Shown here: positions 40,087 to 48,514 of the stretch, piece after piece
Layout of the letters: each line of letters starts with the position of its first letter
Position numbering within the stretch: position 1 is the first letter of the stretch
NCBI RefSeq assembly: GCF_004795895.1
Contig: NZ_CP039250.1
Location: forward strand, 1,922,001-1,986,000
Direction: 5' to 3'
Source: Sphingopyxis sp. PAMC25046
GTDB taxonomy: Bacteria; Pseudomonadota; Alphaproteobacteria; Sphingomonadales; Sphingomonadaceae
Length of the DNA: 64,000 bases
The notes under the pieces: model-generated
Told to the model about the DNA's origin: nothing
The model's input: only the letters and a program-made list of their open reading frames with translations
The model's database searches: none
Position numbers and translations under genes: made by a program

Positions 40087-40383
40087 TCAGATCACCCAGT
40101 CGCCGGCCGCAGGATCAGCGGGTTTCAGTGTCAGGTCGGGGCGTACGGTTGGCCCCAATGCGCGGATACGGTCCTTGATATGCGCGGGGCGCGGGCCATC
40201 GGGCGTCGCTTCGCCCGCGATGATATAGGGAGCGTTGACGCGGCGCGCGCCTTCCTCGGCGGCGAGGATCGCCTCGCCATGTTCCCCGACATCGGCGGCG
40301 TCCTCGATGTGCAGCGACCAGTCGGCGCCCGTCCACCAAGTGACAAATCCCGTTTTCAGGTCGTTGCCCGTGAGCAGTTTCAT
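40087..40383 (-). CDS. DUF2849 protein of the sulfur operon
   Basis: The 98-residue protein matches DUF2849 (LLTGNDLKTGFVTWWTG, GARRVNAPYIIAGE, PAHIKDRIRALGPTVRPDL). It is found next to sulfite reductase in alphaproteobacteria, with no known activity; a small accessory role with the reductase is inferred. It overlaps the cobA-type gene by ATGA. Confidence 0.88.
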   Translation of the reverse strand: MKLLTGNDLKTGFVTWWTGADWSLHIEDAADVGEHGEAILAAEEGARRVNAPYIIAGEATPDGPRPAHIKDRIRALGPTVRPDLTLKPADPAAGDWVI

Positions 40384-41177
40384 GTGAAGTCCCTTGTATT
40401 TTCGATCTTTGCGGCGACGCCCGGTGCGCCCAGACAGTCGAGAGCGTCGGCGCGCGCGGCAACCTTGCCGACGATGATGAGGGCCGGACTGGCGACCTTC
40501 TCGCGCGCGACGAGGTCGCCAAGATCGGTGAGCAGCGTGCGGAGAACACGCGCGTCGTCGGTGGTCCCGCGCTCGACGATCGCGATCGGCAGGTCCGGCG
40601 AAACGCCGTCGGCGATCAGCTTGTCGGCGATCGCGTGCGCGGTCGCGAGGCCCATGTAGATGACGAGCGTGCGGCCGTGTCCCGCGAGCCCCGACCAATC
40701 CTGATCGGTCAAATCCTTGCACTGGCCGGCGACGAAGCTCACCGCGCTCGCATCTTCGCGGTGGGTGAGTGGCAGGCCAGCCTGCGCGGCGCAACCCGCG
40801 GCGGCGGTGATGCCGGGGACGACCTCGCAGGCGACCCCGGCTTCGCGTGCCGCGTCGAGTTCTTCGCCGCCGCGGCCGAAGATGAAGGGATCGCCGCCCT
40901 TCAGCCGCACGACCTGCTTGCCGGCAAGCGTCTCGCGCACAAGCATTTCATTGATCAATTCCTGCTTCATCGTGTGACGGCTGCGCTGCTTCGCAACGCT
41001 GATCCGCTCGATATGCGCCGGGATCAGTGCGAGCACGCCTTCGCCGACGAGCCCGTCGTGGACGATGAGGTCGGCGCTTTCGAGCAGGCGCGCGGCGCGT
41101 AGCGACAACAGGTCGGGATCGCCGGGACCGGCACCGACGAGCCAGAGCTTGCCCGCAGGAGGGAGAGTCTTTGCCAT
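40380..41177 (-). CDS. cobA: Uroporphyrinogen-III C-methyltransferase (siroheme branch)
   Basis: The 265-residue protein is a single SUMT domain: GAGPGDPDLLSLRAARLL, VHDGLVGEGVL, RLKGGDPFIFGRGGEE and ITAAAGCAAQAGLPLTHR are the family blocks. It makes precorrin-2, the precursor of siroheme for the reductase in the same operon. The fused CysG dehydrogenase/ferrochelatase part is absent and must lie elsewhere. It is first in the operon, and no strong ribosome site is visible before the ATG. Confidence 0.95.
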   Translation of the reverse strand: MAKTLPPAGKLWLVGAGPGDPDLLSLRAARLLESADLIVHDGLVGEGVLALIPAHIERISVAKQRSRHTMKQELINEMLVRETLAGKQVVRLKGGDPFIFGRGGEELDAAREAGVACEVVPGITAAAGCAAQAGLPLTHREDASAVSFVAGQCKDLTDQDWSGLAGHGRTLVIYMGLATAHAIADKLIADGVSPDLPIAIVERGTTDDARVLRTLLTDLGDLVAREKVASPALIIVGKVAARADALDCLGAPGVAAKIENTRDFT

Positions 41178-41262
41178 GCAGGATAGATGATCGCGCGGGC
41201 CGCGATTGGCAAAGCAGGCTTTATTGACGGTGGTGAAGGTAAAATTGCCGCTCCACCACTCT

Positions 41263-41335
41263 CGTCACCCCGGACTTGATCCGGGGTTCATGGCTTCGTC
41301 GCCGGAATGGATGCCGGATCAAGTCCGGCATGACG
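41263..41335. repeat. REP-like inverted repeat
   Basis: Two 22-base arms (41263-41284 and 41314-41335), each carrying CCGGACTTGATCCGG or its inverse flanked by CGTCA/TGACG, match at 20 positions. This is a common dispersed intergenic palindrome in sphingomonads. It lies between the cobA-type promoter and the end of astD, and could form a terminator-like RNA hairpin. Confidence 0.8.
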
Positions 41336-41344
41336 AAAATGGGG

Positions 41345-42790
41345 TTACAGATATTTCTTCGTCACCAGCCGCGATCCCTCGGGATCGCGCAGTCCCACGC
41401 CGATCGAGGCGCGCATCGCATCGCTTTCCGAGCTTGCGACCGGATAGGCGCAATAGTCGGCGGCATAGAAGGCGCTTGGCCGGTGATTGCCCGACAGGCC
41501 GATGCCGCCGAACGGCGCCGCCGACGAAGCGCCGTTGGTGGGGCGGTTCCAGTTGATCACCCCGGCGCGGGCATTGGCCCAGAACTGATCATAAAGTTGC
41601 GGCGTGCCGCCGATCAGCGACGCCGACAAACCGAAAGCCGTGTTGTTCGCCTCGGCGATCGCAGCCTCGAAGGTGCCGACGCGGACGACCTGCAGCAGCG
41701 GGCCGAACAGCTCGATATCGGGGCGTTCGCGCATTGCGGTCACGTCGATGATACCCGGGGTCAGGAAGGGGCGGCCCGCGACCGGGCGCGTCATGTGGCG
41801 AATTACCTGTCCGCCGTTCGACATCAGGATCAGAAAGCTTTCGGTGAGGCCGTCGGCCGCCTCATTGTCGATCACGGGCCCCATATAGGGAGCGGGATCG
41901 GCGTGCGGGTGATCGACGATCAGCCGGTTCGCGAGCTTGCAAACCTCGTCGATCAGCGCGTCGGCGAGGCCGTCCTTCACGATCAGCCGCCGCGCGTTGC
42001 TGCACCGCTGCCCGGCGCTCAGGAAAGCCGACTGGACGACGAGGATCGCCGCGGTGCGGATGTCGGCAGTGTCCCACACGACGATCGGATTGTTGCCGCC
42101 CATTTCGAGCGCGAGCATCTTGCCCGGCTGGCCCGCGAACTGACGGTTAAGCGCCAGGCCGGTACGCGCCGAACCGGTGAAAAGCAGTCCGTCTATGCCT
42201 TCATGGCCCGCGAGCGCCTTGCCCGTTTCGGGCCCGCCGATCACGAGGCGCAGCACTTCCTGCGGCACGCCCGCGCTGTGAAAGAGCTCGACTAGTCTAG
42301 CGCCGACCGCCGGGGTCTTTTCGGAAGGCTTGAAGACGACGGAATTGCCCGCGATCAGCGCCGGGACGATGTGGCCATTGGGCAAATGCGCCGGGAAATT
42401 ATAGGGGCCGAGTACCGCCAAGGCGCCGTGCGGCTTGTGGCGCACCGCGTTGCGCAGCCCCATCGCGCCTTCGATCCGGCGATTGGGTGTCCGTTCGGCA
42501 TAGGCTTTGACCGAAATATCGACCTTGTTCGCGACCGATTCGACTTCGGTGCGCGCTTCCCATAGCGGTTTGCCCGTTTCGCGCGCGATCAGGTCGGCGA
42601 GCGCCTCGCCCTCGGCCTTCACCCGGTCGACGAAGCGGCGCAGCGTTTCGGTGCGGAAGGTGACGGGCTTGGATGCCCATTCGGGCCAGGCGCGGCGCGC
42701 GATTTCGACTTCGGTTTCGACGTCGCTGACCGGCCCGCGCCAGAGCTCTTCGCCGGTTGCGGGTTCGAAGGAAATCAAAGGCTCGCTCAT
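41345..42790 (-). CDS. astD: N-succinylglutamate 5-semialdehyde dehydrogenase
   Basis: The 481-residue aldehyde dehydrogenase starts EPLISFEPATGEELWRG. It has the NAD-binding GPYNFPAHLPNGHIVPAL, the acid Glu in LALEMGGNN and the nucleophile Cys in SAGQRCSNARR, with the GPYNFPAH and GQRCSNARR forms seen in AstD. It oxidises the semialdehyde of the arginine succinyltransferase pathway. The other ast genes are not in this window, so it may be separate from them here. Divergent from the hydrolase gene. Confidence 0.9.
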   Translation of the reverse strand: MSEPLISFEPATGEELWRGPVSDVETEVEIARRAWPEWASKPVTFRTETLRRFVDRVKAEGEALADLIARETGKPLWEARTEVESVANKVDISVKAYAERTPNRRIEGAMGLRNAVRHKPHGALAVLGPYNFPAHLPNGHIVPALIAGNSVVFKPSEKTPAVGARLVELFHSAGVPQEVLRLVIGGPETGKALAGHEGIDGLLFTGSARTGLALNRQFAGQPGKMLALEMGGNNPIVVWDTADIRTAAILVVQSAFLSAGQRCSNARRLIVKDGLADALIDEVCKLANRLIVDHPHADPAPYMGPVIDNEAADGLTESFLILMSNGGQVIRHMTRPVAGRPFLTPGIIDVTAMRERPDIELFGPLLQVVRVGTFEAAIAEANNTAFGLSASLIGGTPQLYDQFWANARAGVINWNRPTNGASSAAPFGGIGLSGNHRPSAFYAADYCAYPVASSESDAMRASIGVGLRDPEGSRLVTKKYL

Positions 42791-42937
42791 GGTCGCCCGC
42801 GTCTTATCGGCGAAAGCGGGCTGCGGCAACCTGCGCGACGGATTGCTTGCGCCGCGCGGCGCGGTTGGCGATAGACGCGGGGGGCGAGTCTCGCGCGGCG
42901 GGGCGTGCGAAACGCGAAGCGAAGGGGACGTACCATA

Positions 42938-43831
42938 TTGGCCCAGCAGGAAAGCCGCCACGACTGGTCGGACCAATATTGGTGGTCGCACGATGGCGTC
43001 CGCCTGCACGCGCGCGTCTATGCCGGGCCCGAGGGCAGCGAGAACGCGCCGCCGATACTGTGCATGCCCGGCCTCGCGCGCAATGCGCGCGATTTCGAAG
43101 ATTTGGCGCCGCATGTGGCGCAATACCGAAAAGTGATCGTCATCGAATTCCGCGGGCGCGGCGAGAGCGCCTATGCCAAGGATCCGATGACCTATGTCCC
43201 GCTGACCTATGTGCAGGATGTCGTCGCGCTGCTCGACGAGATGAAGATCGATCGTTTCACGGCGATCGGCACCTCGCTCGGCGGGCTGGTGGCGATGCTG
43301 ATGGCGGCGACGCTGCCCGGCCGGCTCGTCGGCGCAGTGCTCAACGACGTCGGGCCCGAACTCGAGACCGCGGGGCTCGAGCGGATCCGCGACTATATCG
43401 GCGCGGGCGGCAGCCAGCCGACGTGGATTCACGCGGCGCGCGCCTTTGCCGAACTGAACGGCGCGGTCTATCCCGCTTACGATATCCGCGACTGGCTGCG
43501 GGTGACCAAGCGTACGCACAAGCTGACCCCCGAGGGGCGCATCGTCACCGATTACGACAAACAGATCGCGGCGCCGCTGCGCGTTCCGAACGGCGGCGAT
43601 GCGGGGGTCGACCTGTGGCCGGCCTATCGTGCTCTCGCCGGCATTCCGCTTCTGATCCTGCGCGGCGAGCTGTCCGATATTTTGGCGCGGCGGGCGGGCG
43701 AGAAGATGGCGGCCGAATTGCCGGGCGCGCGGCTGGTCGAGGTTCCAGGGGTCGGCCATGCGCCGACGATGGACGAGCCCGAGGCGCGCGCGGCCATCGA
43801 CGCATGGACTGCGGAGCTCCCGCAAGCGTGA
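42938..43831 (+). CDS. Alpha/beta hydrolase
   Basis: The 297-residue protein has the fold's landmarks: LCMPGLARNARDFEDLAPH, EFRGRGESAYAKD, the nucleophile GTSLGG, LLILRGELSDI and the histidine in GVGHAPTMDEPE. No signal peptide is seen. The start is uncertain: a TTG at MAQQESRHDW has GAAGGGG ten bases upstream, while a GTG 11 codons further up is also in frame. Its stop overlaps the GTG of the glycosyltransferase, so the two are co-translated. Substrate unknown. Confidence 0.87.
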   Translation: MAQQESRHDWSDQYWWSHDGVRLHARVYAGPEGSENAPPILCMPGLARNARDFEDLAPHVAQYRKVIVIEFRGRGESAYAKDPMTYVPLTYVQDVVALLDEMKIDRFTAIGTSLGGLVAMLMAATLPGRLVGAVLNDVGPELETAGLERIRDYIGAGGSQPTWIHAARAFAELNGAVYPAYDIRDWLRVTKRTHKLTPEGRIVTDYDKQIAAPLRVPNGGDAGVDLWPAYRALAGIPLLILRGELSDILARRAGEKMAAELPGARLVEVPGVGHAPTMDEPEARAAIDAWTAELPQA

Positions 43832-45006
43832 GCGCCGACGAGCCCGAGACGCCCTGGCCGATCCGTATCCTGCACCTTCACTCGAGCTTTTCGCTGGGAG
43901 GGAAGGAGGCGCGCGCCGTCCGGTTGATGAACCTGATGGAGGACCGGGCGCATCATACGATCCTGTCGGCGATGCCCGGCGCGCTCGGCGCGCGTGACGC
44001 GATCGATCCGGGGATTGTCGTCCATTTTCCCAAGGATGCGCCGCCGCTGCACGGCAAGCCGTCGTTTGCGCGCTATCGTGAACTCGCGGAATATATGACC
44101 CGCTTCGAGCTGGTTCTCAGCTATAATTGGGGCGCAATGGACGGGGTGATGGCGCGCCGGGTCCATGTATCGCGCCTGTGGCACAGCATGCCCGAACTGA
44201 TCCATCACGAGGACGGGTTCAACGAGGACGAAAGCGTCCGGCGCAACTGGAAACGCAATCTGTTCCGCCGCGTGGCGCTGCGCACCGCACAGTCGGTCAT
44301 CGTCCCGTCGGCCTTGCTTCAGCGGATCGCGACCGATGAGTGGAAGGCGGGCGCGCGCACCCATCTGATCCGCAACGGCATCGACGCCGCCGCTTATGCC
44401 AAGGGGCCGTCGGTGCCGATCCCGGGCTTCGAGCGGCGCGACGGCGAGGTGGTGATCGGCACCGTCGCCGGGCTGCGCAAGGTTAAGGACCTGCCGCGCC
44501 TCGTGCGCGCCGTGGCGACGCTGCCGGCGAACGTCCGGCTCGTCATTGTGGGCGAAGGGCCCGAGCGTGCGGCGATCCTCGCCGAGGCGGCGGCGTGCGG
44601 GATGGGGGACCGGCTCATCATGCCCGGCTTCATGGCCGAGCCCGCACGCTGGATCGGCCATTTCGATCTGCTCGCGCTCTCGTCGCTGAGCGAACAGGCG
44701 CCGATCGCGGTGATCGAGGCGATGGCAGCGGGTTTGCCCGTCGTAAGCCCGGCGGTAGGCGATGTCGCAGCGATGGTTTCGGACGCCAACCGTTCCTATG
44801 TCGCGGCGGACGAATCCACTTTCCGCGCGGCATTGCTCCGGATGACCAAAGATGCCGCGCTGCGCGCCGAGGTCGGCGCTGCGAACCTGCGCGCCGCGGT
44901 GCAACGGTTCGACGAATCTATGATGGTCGGCGCTTATGAAAAGCTCTATGCTCGCGCGCTGGAAGGTTATGGGCCGTTCAGCGGTGGCTGGGTCGGCTTC
45001 GATTGA
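43828..45006 (+). CDS. Glycosyltransferase family 4 protein
   Basis: The 392-residue protein has a GT-B fold: LHLHSSFSLGGKEARAVRL at the N-terminus (the acceptor-side glycine loop) and the donor-side GTVAGLRKVKDLPRLV, LVIVGEGPERAAI and LSSLSEQAPIAVIEAMAAGLPVVSPAVGDV with the E-x7-E-like pair at the C-terminus. It would transfer a sugar from a nucleotide donor, probably into a surface glycan. It is the second gene of a two-gene unit, with GTG start overlapping the hydrolase stop. Confidence 0.9.
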   Translation: MSADEPETPWPIRILHLHSSFSLGGKEARAVRLMNLMEDRAHHTILSAMPGALGARDAIDPGIVVHFPKDAPPLHGKPSFARYRELAEYMTRFELVLSYNWGAMDGVMARRVHVSRLWHSMPELIHHEDGFNEDESVRRNWKRNLFRRVALRTAQSVIVPSALLQRIATDEWKAGARTHLIRNGIDAAAYAKGPSVPIPGFERRDGEVVIGTVAGLRKVKDLPRLVRAVATLPANVRLVIVGEGPERAAILAEAAACGMGDRLIMPGFMAEPARWIGHFDLLALSSLSEQAPIAVIEAMAAGLPVVSPAVGDVAAMVSDANRSYVAADESTFRAALLRMTKDAALRAEVGAANLRAAVQRFDESMMVGAYEKLYARALEGYGPFSGGWVGFD

Positions 45007-45090
45007 CAACGGGGGGCAATTTCCGCTTACGCAAGCGGGATTGGGGGCCGGTTCGCAAGCGCGGATCGGCGGAGAGAGAGAAGGTTTAGA

Positions 45091-46494
45091 GTGTTCAAAG
45101 GTTTGAAGCCCATCCTGTATGGCGGGCGTGAAGTCTGGCCGCTGGTCGAAGGCGGCAAGGGCGTGTCGGCGACCAATCATATGTCGAGCGGCGCGTGGGC
45201 CGCGGCGGGCGGCATCGGCACGGTTTCGGCGGTCAATGCCGACAGTTACGACGCCGAAGGCAAGATCATCCCGCAAATCTACCGCGCGCTGACGCGCAAG
45301 GAGCGCCACGAAGAGTTGATCCAATACGGCATCGAGGGTGCGGTCGCACAAGTCGAGCGCGCCTATGACGTGTCGGGTGGCAAGGGCGCGATCAACATCA
45401 ACGTGCTGTGGGAAATGGGCGGAGCGCAGCAGATTCTCGAAGGCGTGCTCGAACGGACCAAGGGCCTTGTCGCGGGCGTCACCTGCGGTGCGGGCATGCC
45501 TTACAAGCTGAGCGAGATCGCCCAGCGGCACAATGTGCTCTATCTGCCGATCATCAGCTCGGCGCGCGCATTCCGCGCGCTGTGGAAGCGCGCCTATCAC
45601 AAGGTGTCGGACCTGCTCGGTGCGGTGGTCTATGAGGACCCGTGGCTCGCCGGCGGCCACAACGGCCTGTCGAACGCCGAAGATCCGCTGGTGCCGCAGG
45701 ACCCCTATCCGCGCGTCAAGGCGCTGCGCGACACGATGCGCGCCGAGGGAATTTCGGACGAGGTGCCGATCGTGATGGCGGGCGGCGTCTGGTATCTGCG
45801 CGACTGGGAAAACTGGATCGACAATCCCGAACTCGGCCAGATCGCCTTCCAGTACGGCACGCGGCCGCTGCTGACTGAGGAAAGCCCGATCCCGCAAGAA
45901 TGGAAGGATCGGCTGCGCACGCTCGACGACGGTGACGTGCTGCTCCATCGCTTTTCGCCGACGGGTTTCTATTCGAGCGCGGTGCGCAACCCGTTCCTGC
46001 GCGATCTCGAAGCGCGCTCGGAGCGCCAGATCCCCTATTCGAAGCAGGAAGCGGGCGACCATATCGTCCAGCTCGACGTCGGGGTGAAGGGCAAGAATTT
46101 CTGGGTCACGCCGCACGATAGGGCGCGCGCGCGCGACTGGTTCGCCGAAGGCTATACCGAGGCGCTGAAGACCCCCGACAATACGGTCGTCTTTGTGACC
46201 GAGCCCGACAAGGCGATGATCCGCAAGGACCAGGCCGATTGCATGGGCTGCCTGTCGCATTGCGGCTTTTCGTCGTGGAAGGACCATGACGATTATTCGA
46301 CCGGCTACCTCGCCGACCCGCGCAGCTTCTGTATCCAGAAGACGCTGCAGGACATCGCGCATGGTGGCGACGTCGAGCAGAATCTGATGTTCGCGGGCCA
46401 CGCCGCGTTCAATTTTAAGACCGATCCCTTTTATTCGAACAATTTCACTCCCACGGTGAAGCAGCTTGTCGATCGGATCCTGACGGGAGACTGA
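45091..46494 (+). CDS. Nitronate monooxygenase-like FMN oxidoreductase
   Basis: The 467-residue protein is a TIM-barrel flavoprotein of the 2-nitropropane dioxygenase group: GVSATNHMSSGAWAAAGGIGTVSAV, VAGVTCGAGMPYKL, GGHNGLSNAEDP and IVMAGGVWYLRDW fit the FMN site. It is about 100 residues longer than typical members, and a C-terminal DCMGCLSHCGFS could bind a metal or iron-sulfur cluster. The GTG start has GAGAAGG six bases upstream. Physiological substrate unknown. Confidence 0.88.
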   Translation: MFKGLKPILYGGREVWPLVEGGKGVSATNHMSSGAWAAAGGIGTVSAVNADSYDAEGKIIPQIYRALTRKERHEELIQYGIEGAVAQVERAYDVSGGKGAININVLWEMGGAQQILEGVLERTKGLVAGVTCGAGMPYKLSEIAQRHNVLYLPIISSARAFRALWKRAYHKVSDLLGAVVYEDPWLAGGHNGLSNAEDPLVPQDPYPRVKALRDTMRAEGISDEVPIVMAGGVWYLRDWENWIDNPELGQIAFQYGTRPLLTEESPIPQEWKDRLRTLDDGDVLLHRFSPTGFYSSAVRNPFLRDLEARSERQIPYSKQEAGDHIVQLDVGVKGKNFWVTPHDRARARDWFAEGYTEALKTPDNTVVFVTEPDKAMIRKDQADCMGCLSHCGFSSWKDHDDYSTGYLADPRSFCIQKTLQDIAHGGDVEQNLMFAGHAAFNFKTDPFYSNNFTPTVKQLVDRILTGD

Positions 46495-46535
46495 CGCGCG
46501 CTTCTCCTTTTAGAGCATGGACGGGACGTGGTTGC

Positions 46536-46859
46536 ATGAAGTGCATCTGGCCAATGGCAGTGGTCGCCGCGGCGTTAGCGCTCGGCCCGCTCGGGTCGGG
46601 CGCTGCACACGCGGAAACGCCCGCCGAGCGGGCTTGGCGCAATTATGAGTTACTTCACAGCGGTGCCAAAAAGCCAAGCGACCTGAGCGATGTCGAGCGG
46701 CGCGAACTGGCGGCGCTGCTGCAATTGATGCGTGAAGATCGGAACGCCGACCGACGCACCCCGCGGCAGCGCTGCATCGATGAAGAAGTCGAGCGCGAAG
46801 GCGGAAATCCGAGCGATCTGGCGATGCGGGTGATCGACCTAAAATGTAGCCAGCGCTGA
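46536..46859 (+). CDS. Small exported protein, unknown function
   Basis: The 107-residue protein has a signal peptide (MAVVAAALALGPLGSGAAHAE) and a charged helical body ending DLKCSQR, with two cysteines (RCIDEE and LKCSQ) that could form a disulfide. I do not recognise a family. It follows the flavoprotein gene by 41 bases and converges on the hydroxyacid dehydrogenase gene. Confidence 0.7.
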   Translation: MKCIWPMAVVAAALALGPLGSGAAHAETPAERAWRNYELLHSGAKKPSDLSDVERRELAALLQLMREDRNADRRTPRQRCIDEEVEREGGNPSDLAMRVIDLKCSQR

Positions 46860-46867
46860 CGAGGGGA

Positions 46868-47866
46868 TCAGGCCCACCCCTCCAGCACCTGGTCCGGCGG
46901 CCGGTGCCCGTCGCACCAGGCACGAATATTCGCGATGACCTTTTCGCCCGACGCCTCGCGCCCCTCGATTGTCGCCGAGCCGAGGTGCGGGAGCAGCACG
47001 ACATTGTCGAGCGCAAGCAGCGCGGCATCGACCGCGGGCTCGTGCGTATAGACGTCGAGCCCGGCGCCCGCGATGCGGCCGGTCTGGAGTGCCGCGATCA
47101 GCGCCTTTTCGTCGACGATCTCGCCGCGCGCCGTGTTGATCAGGTACGCGGTCGGCTTCATGGCGCCGATCCGGGCCGCATTGACCATCTCGTGCGTCTC
47201 GGCGGTGTGTGGGCAATGGATCGTCACGACATCGCTGATGCGCAGCAGCGTATCGACGCTGGCATGATAACTTGCGCCCAGTTCCTCCTCAATCGCTTGC
47301 GGAAGGCGGCGGCGGTTATGGTAATGGATCGAGAGGCCAAAGGCGCGAGCGCGGCGGGCGACTGCTAGACCGATGCGACCCATGCCGATGATGCCTAGCA
47401 ACTTGCCGCCGACGCGGTGGCCCAGCATCGCGCTCGGCGCCCAGCCGGCCCATAGGCCCGACCGCATCAGCTTCTCGCCCTCGGCCAGCCGGCGCGGCAC
47501 CGATAGGATCAGCGCCATCGTCATGTCGGCGGTGTCCTCGGTAAACACCCCCGGCGTGTTCGACACCATGATGCCCTTCGCGCGCGCGGCGGCGAGGTCG
47601 ATATGATCGACACCCGCGCCGAAATTGGCGATCAGCTTGAGCCGCTCGCCCGCCGCGGCGATCACCTCGGCGTCGATCTCGTCGGTCACGGTCGGAACGA
47701 AGACGTCGCAATCGGCAACCGCGGCCTTCAACTCGTCGCGCGTAAACGCATGATCGTGCGCGGACAGCGCGACATCGAAGAGTTCGGCCATGCGCGCCTC
47801 GACGTGCGGCATCAACTGACGAGTGACGATGACGCGCGGTCGCTTCGGGCGGTTGGAATCGGGCAT
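46868..47866 (-). CDS. D-isomer-specific 2-hydroxyacid dehydrogenase (glyoxylate/hydroxypyruvate reductase-like)
   Basis: The 332-residue protein has the NAD-binding GIIGMGRIGLAVARRARAFG with the HNRRRL segment that favours NADP, the substrate-binding FGAGVDHID, the catalytic Arg in NTARGEIVDEK, Glu in DVYTHEP and His in LLPHLGSAT. It reduces 2-keto acids such as glyoxylate or hydroxypyruvate. The ATG at MPDSNRPKRPRV fits the family length. Divergent from the SH3 gene. Confidence 0.92.
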   Translation of the reverse strand: MPDSNRPKRPRVIVTRQLMPHVEARMAELFDVALSAHDHAFTRDELKAAVADCDVFVPTVTDEIDAEVIAAAGERLKLIANFGAGVDHIDLAAARAKGIMVSNTPGVFTEDTADMTMALILSVPRRLAEGEKLMRSGLWAGWAPSAMLGHRVGGKLLGIIGMGRIGLAVARRARAFGLSIHYHNRRRLPQAIEEELGASYHASVDTLLRISDVVTIHCPHTAETHEMVNAARIGAMKPTAYLINTARGEIVDEKALIAALQTGRIAGAGLDVYTHEPAVDAALLALDNVVLLPHLGSATIEGREASGEKVIANIRAWCDGHRPPDQVLEGWA

Positions 47867-47916
47867 GGCCGCCGATAGAGCGCCGCGCGACGCGGCGGTC
47901 AAGAGCGGGCGACGCA

Positions 47917-47944
47917 AAAAGGCTGGGGATGAACGCAGCCTTTT
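47917..47944. terminator. Terminator-like hairpin in a divergent promoter region
   Basis: AAAAGGCTG and CAGCCTTTT form a perfect 9-bp stem with a 10-base loop. It looks like a bidirectional terminator but lies between the divergent hydroxyacid dehydrogenase and SH3 genes, 49 bases before the SH3 start. It may be a leader attenuator or a barrier between the promoters. Confidence 0.45.
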
Positions 47945-47992
47945 GCGCGGTGAGCGGTTGAAATGCGGATATGAGTTTGACAAGGCAAAGCG

Positions 47993-48457
47993 ATGACCAG
48001 CCGCCATATATTCGCCGCCGCCGTGCTGATGGCCAGTGTGGGACCGGCCGCCGCGCAATCCCAACCCGATGTCGAAGTGCCTTATTGGGCTTCGATCAGC
48101 GTCGATAAAGCGCGGATGCGCAAGGGGCCGTCGCCCGACGTCCCGGTAATGTGGGAGTATCGGCGAAAGGATTTGCCGGTAAAGGTCGTCGCGCGCCACG
48201 AAAACTGGCGCAAGGTCGAGGATCCCGACGGGACGCAAGGCTGGATGGCGGCGCGCCTCTTGAGCCGCGCCCGCACCGCGATCGTCACCGGCGAAATCCG
48301 CCCGATGCACGAGGACGCCAGCGTGTCTGCGGCGGTCGCCTATCGCGCTCAGCCCGGCGTCGTCGGCCGGATCAGCGATTGCAAGAACGGCTGGTGCCTG
48401 TTCGACGTCCAAGGCCGCAAGGGGTGGATCCAGACCGACCATATCTGGGGCGATTGA
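47993..48457 (+). CDS. Exported SH3-domain protein
   Basis: The 154-residue protein has a signal peptide (MTSRHIFAAAVLMASVGPAAAQ) and two bacterial SH3-like repeats, at about 35-90 (KARMRKGPSPDVPVMWEYRRKDLPV with NWRKVEDPDGTQGWM) and about 95-154 (GRISDCKNGWCLFDVQGRKGWIQTDHIWGD). It matches the COG3807 type, thought to bind the cell wall in the periplasm. The reading ends before a strong terminator. Confidence 0.88.
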   Translation: MTSRHIFAAAVLMASVGPAAAQSQPDVEVPYWASISVDKARMRKGPSPDVPVMWEYRRKDLPVKVVARHENWRKVEDPDGTQGWMAARLLSRARTAIVTGEIRPMHEDASVSAAVAYRAQPGVVGRISDCKNGWCLFDVQGRKGWIQTDHIWGD

Positions 48458-48470
48458 CGGCCCATAGGAA

Positions 48471-48500
48471 AAGGGCCGGACGATTGCTCGTCCGGCCCTT
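48471..48500 (+). terminator. Rho-independent terminator after the SH3 gene
   Basis: AAGGGCCGGACG and CGTCCGGCCCTT form a perfect 12-bp stem with a 6-base loop, followed by TCTGTCTTT. It lies between convergent genes and could serve the RcnB-like gene as well. Confidence 0.85.
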
Positions 48501-48514
48501 TCTGTCTTTAGCGG

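Noticed and set aside
41345-43825. Apparent extension of astD upstream through the hydrolase gene
   Set aside because: The extra residues have no match and oppose a conserved hydrolase; astD starts at 42790.
42757-45006. Apparent 749-residue fusion ahead of the glycosyltransferase
   Set aside because: The upstream part is a shadow of the hydrolase in another frame; the GTG at 43828 overlaps the hydrolase stop and fits the family start.
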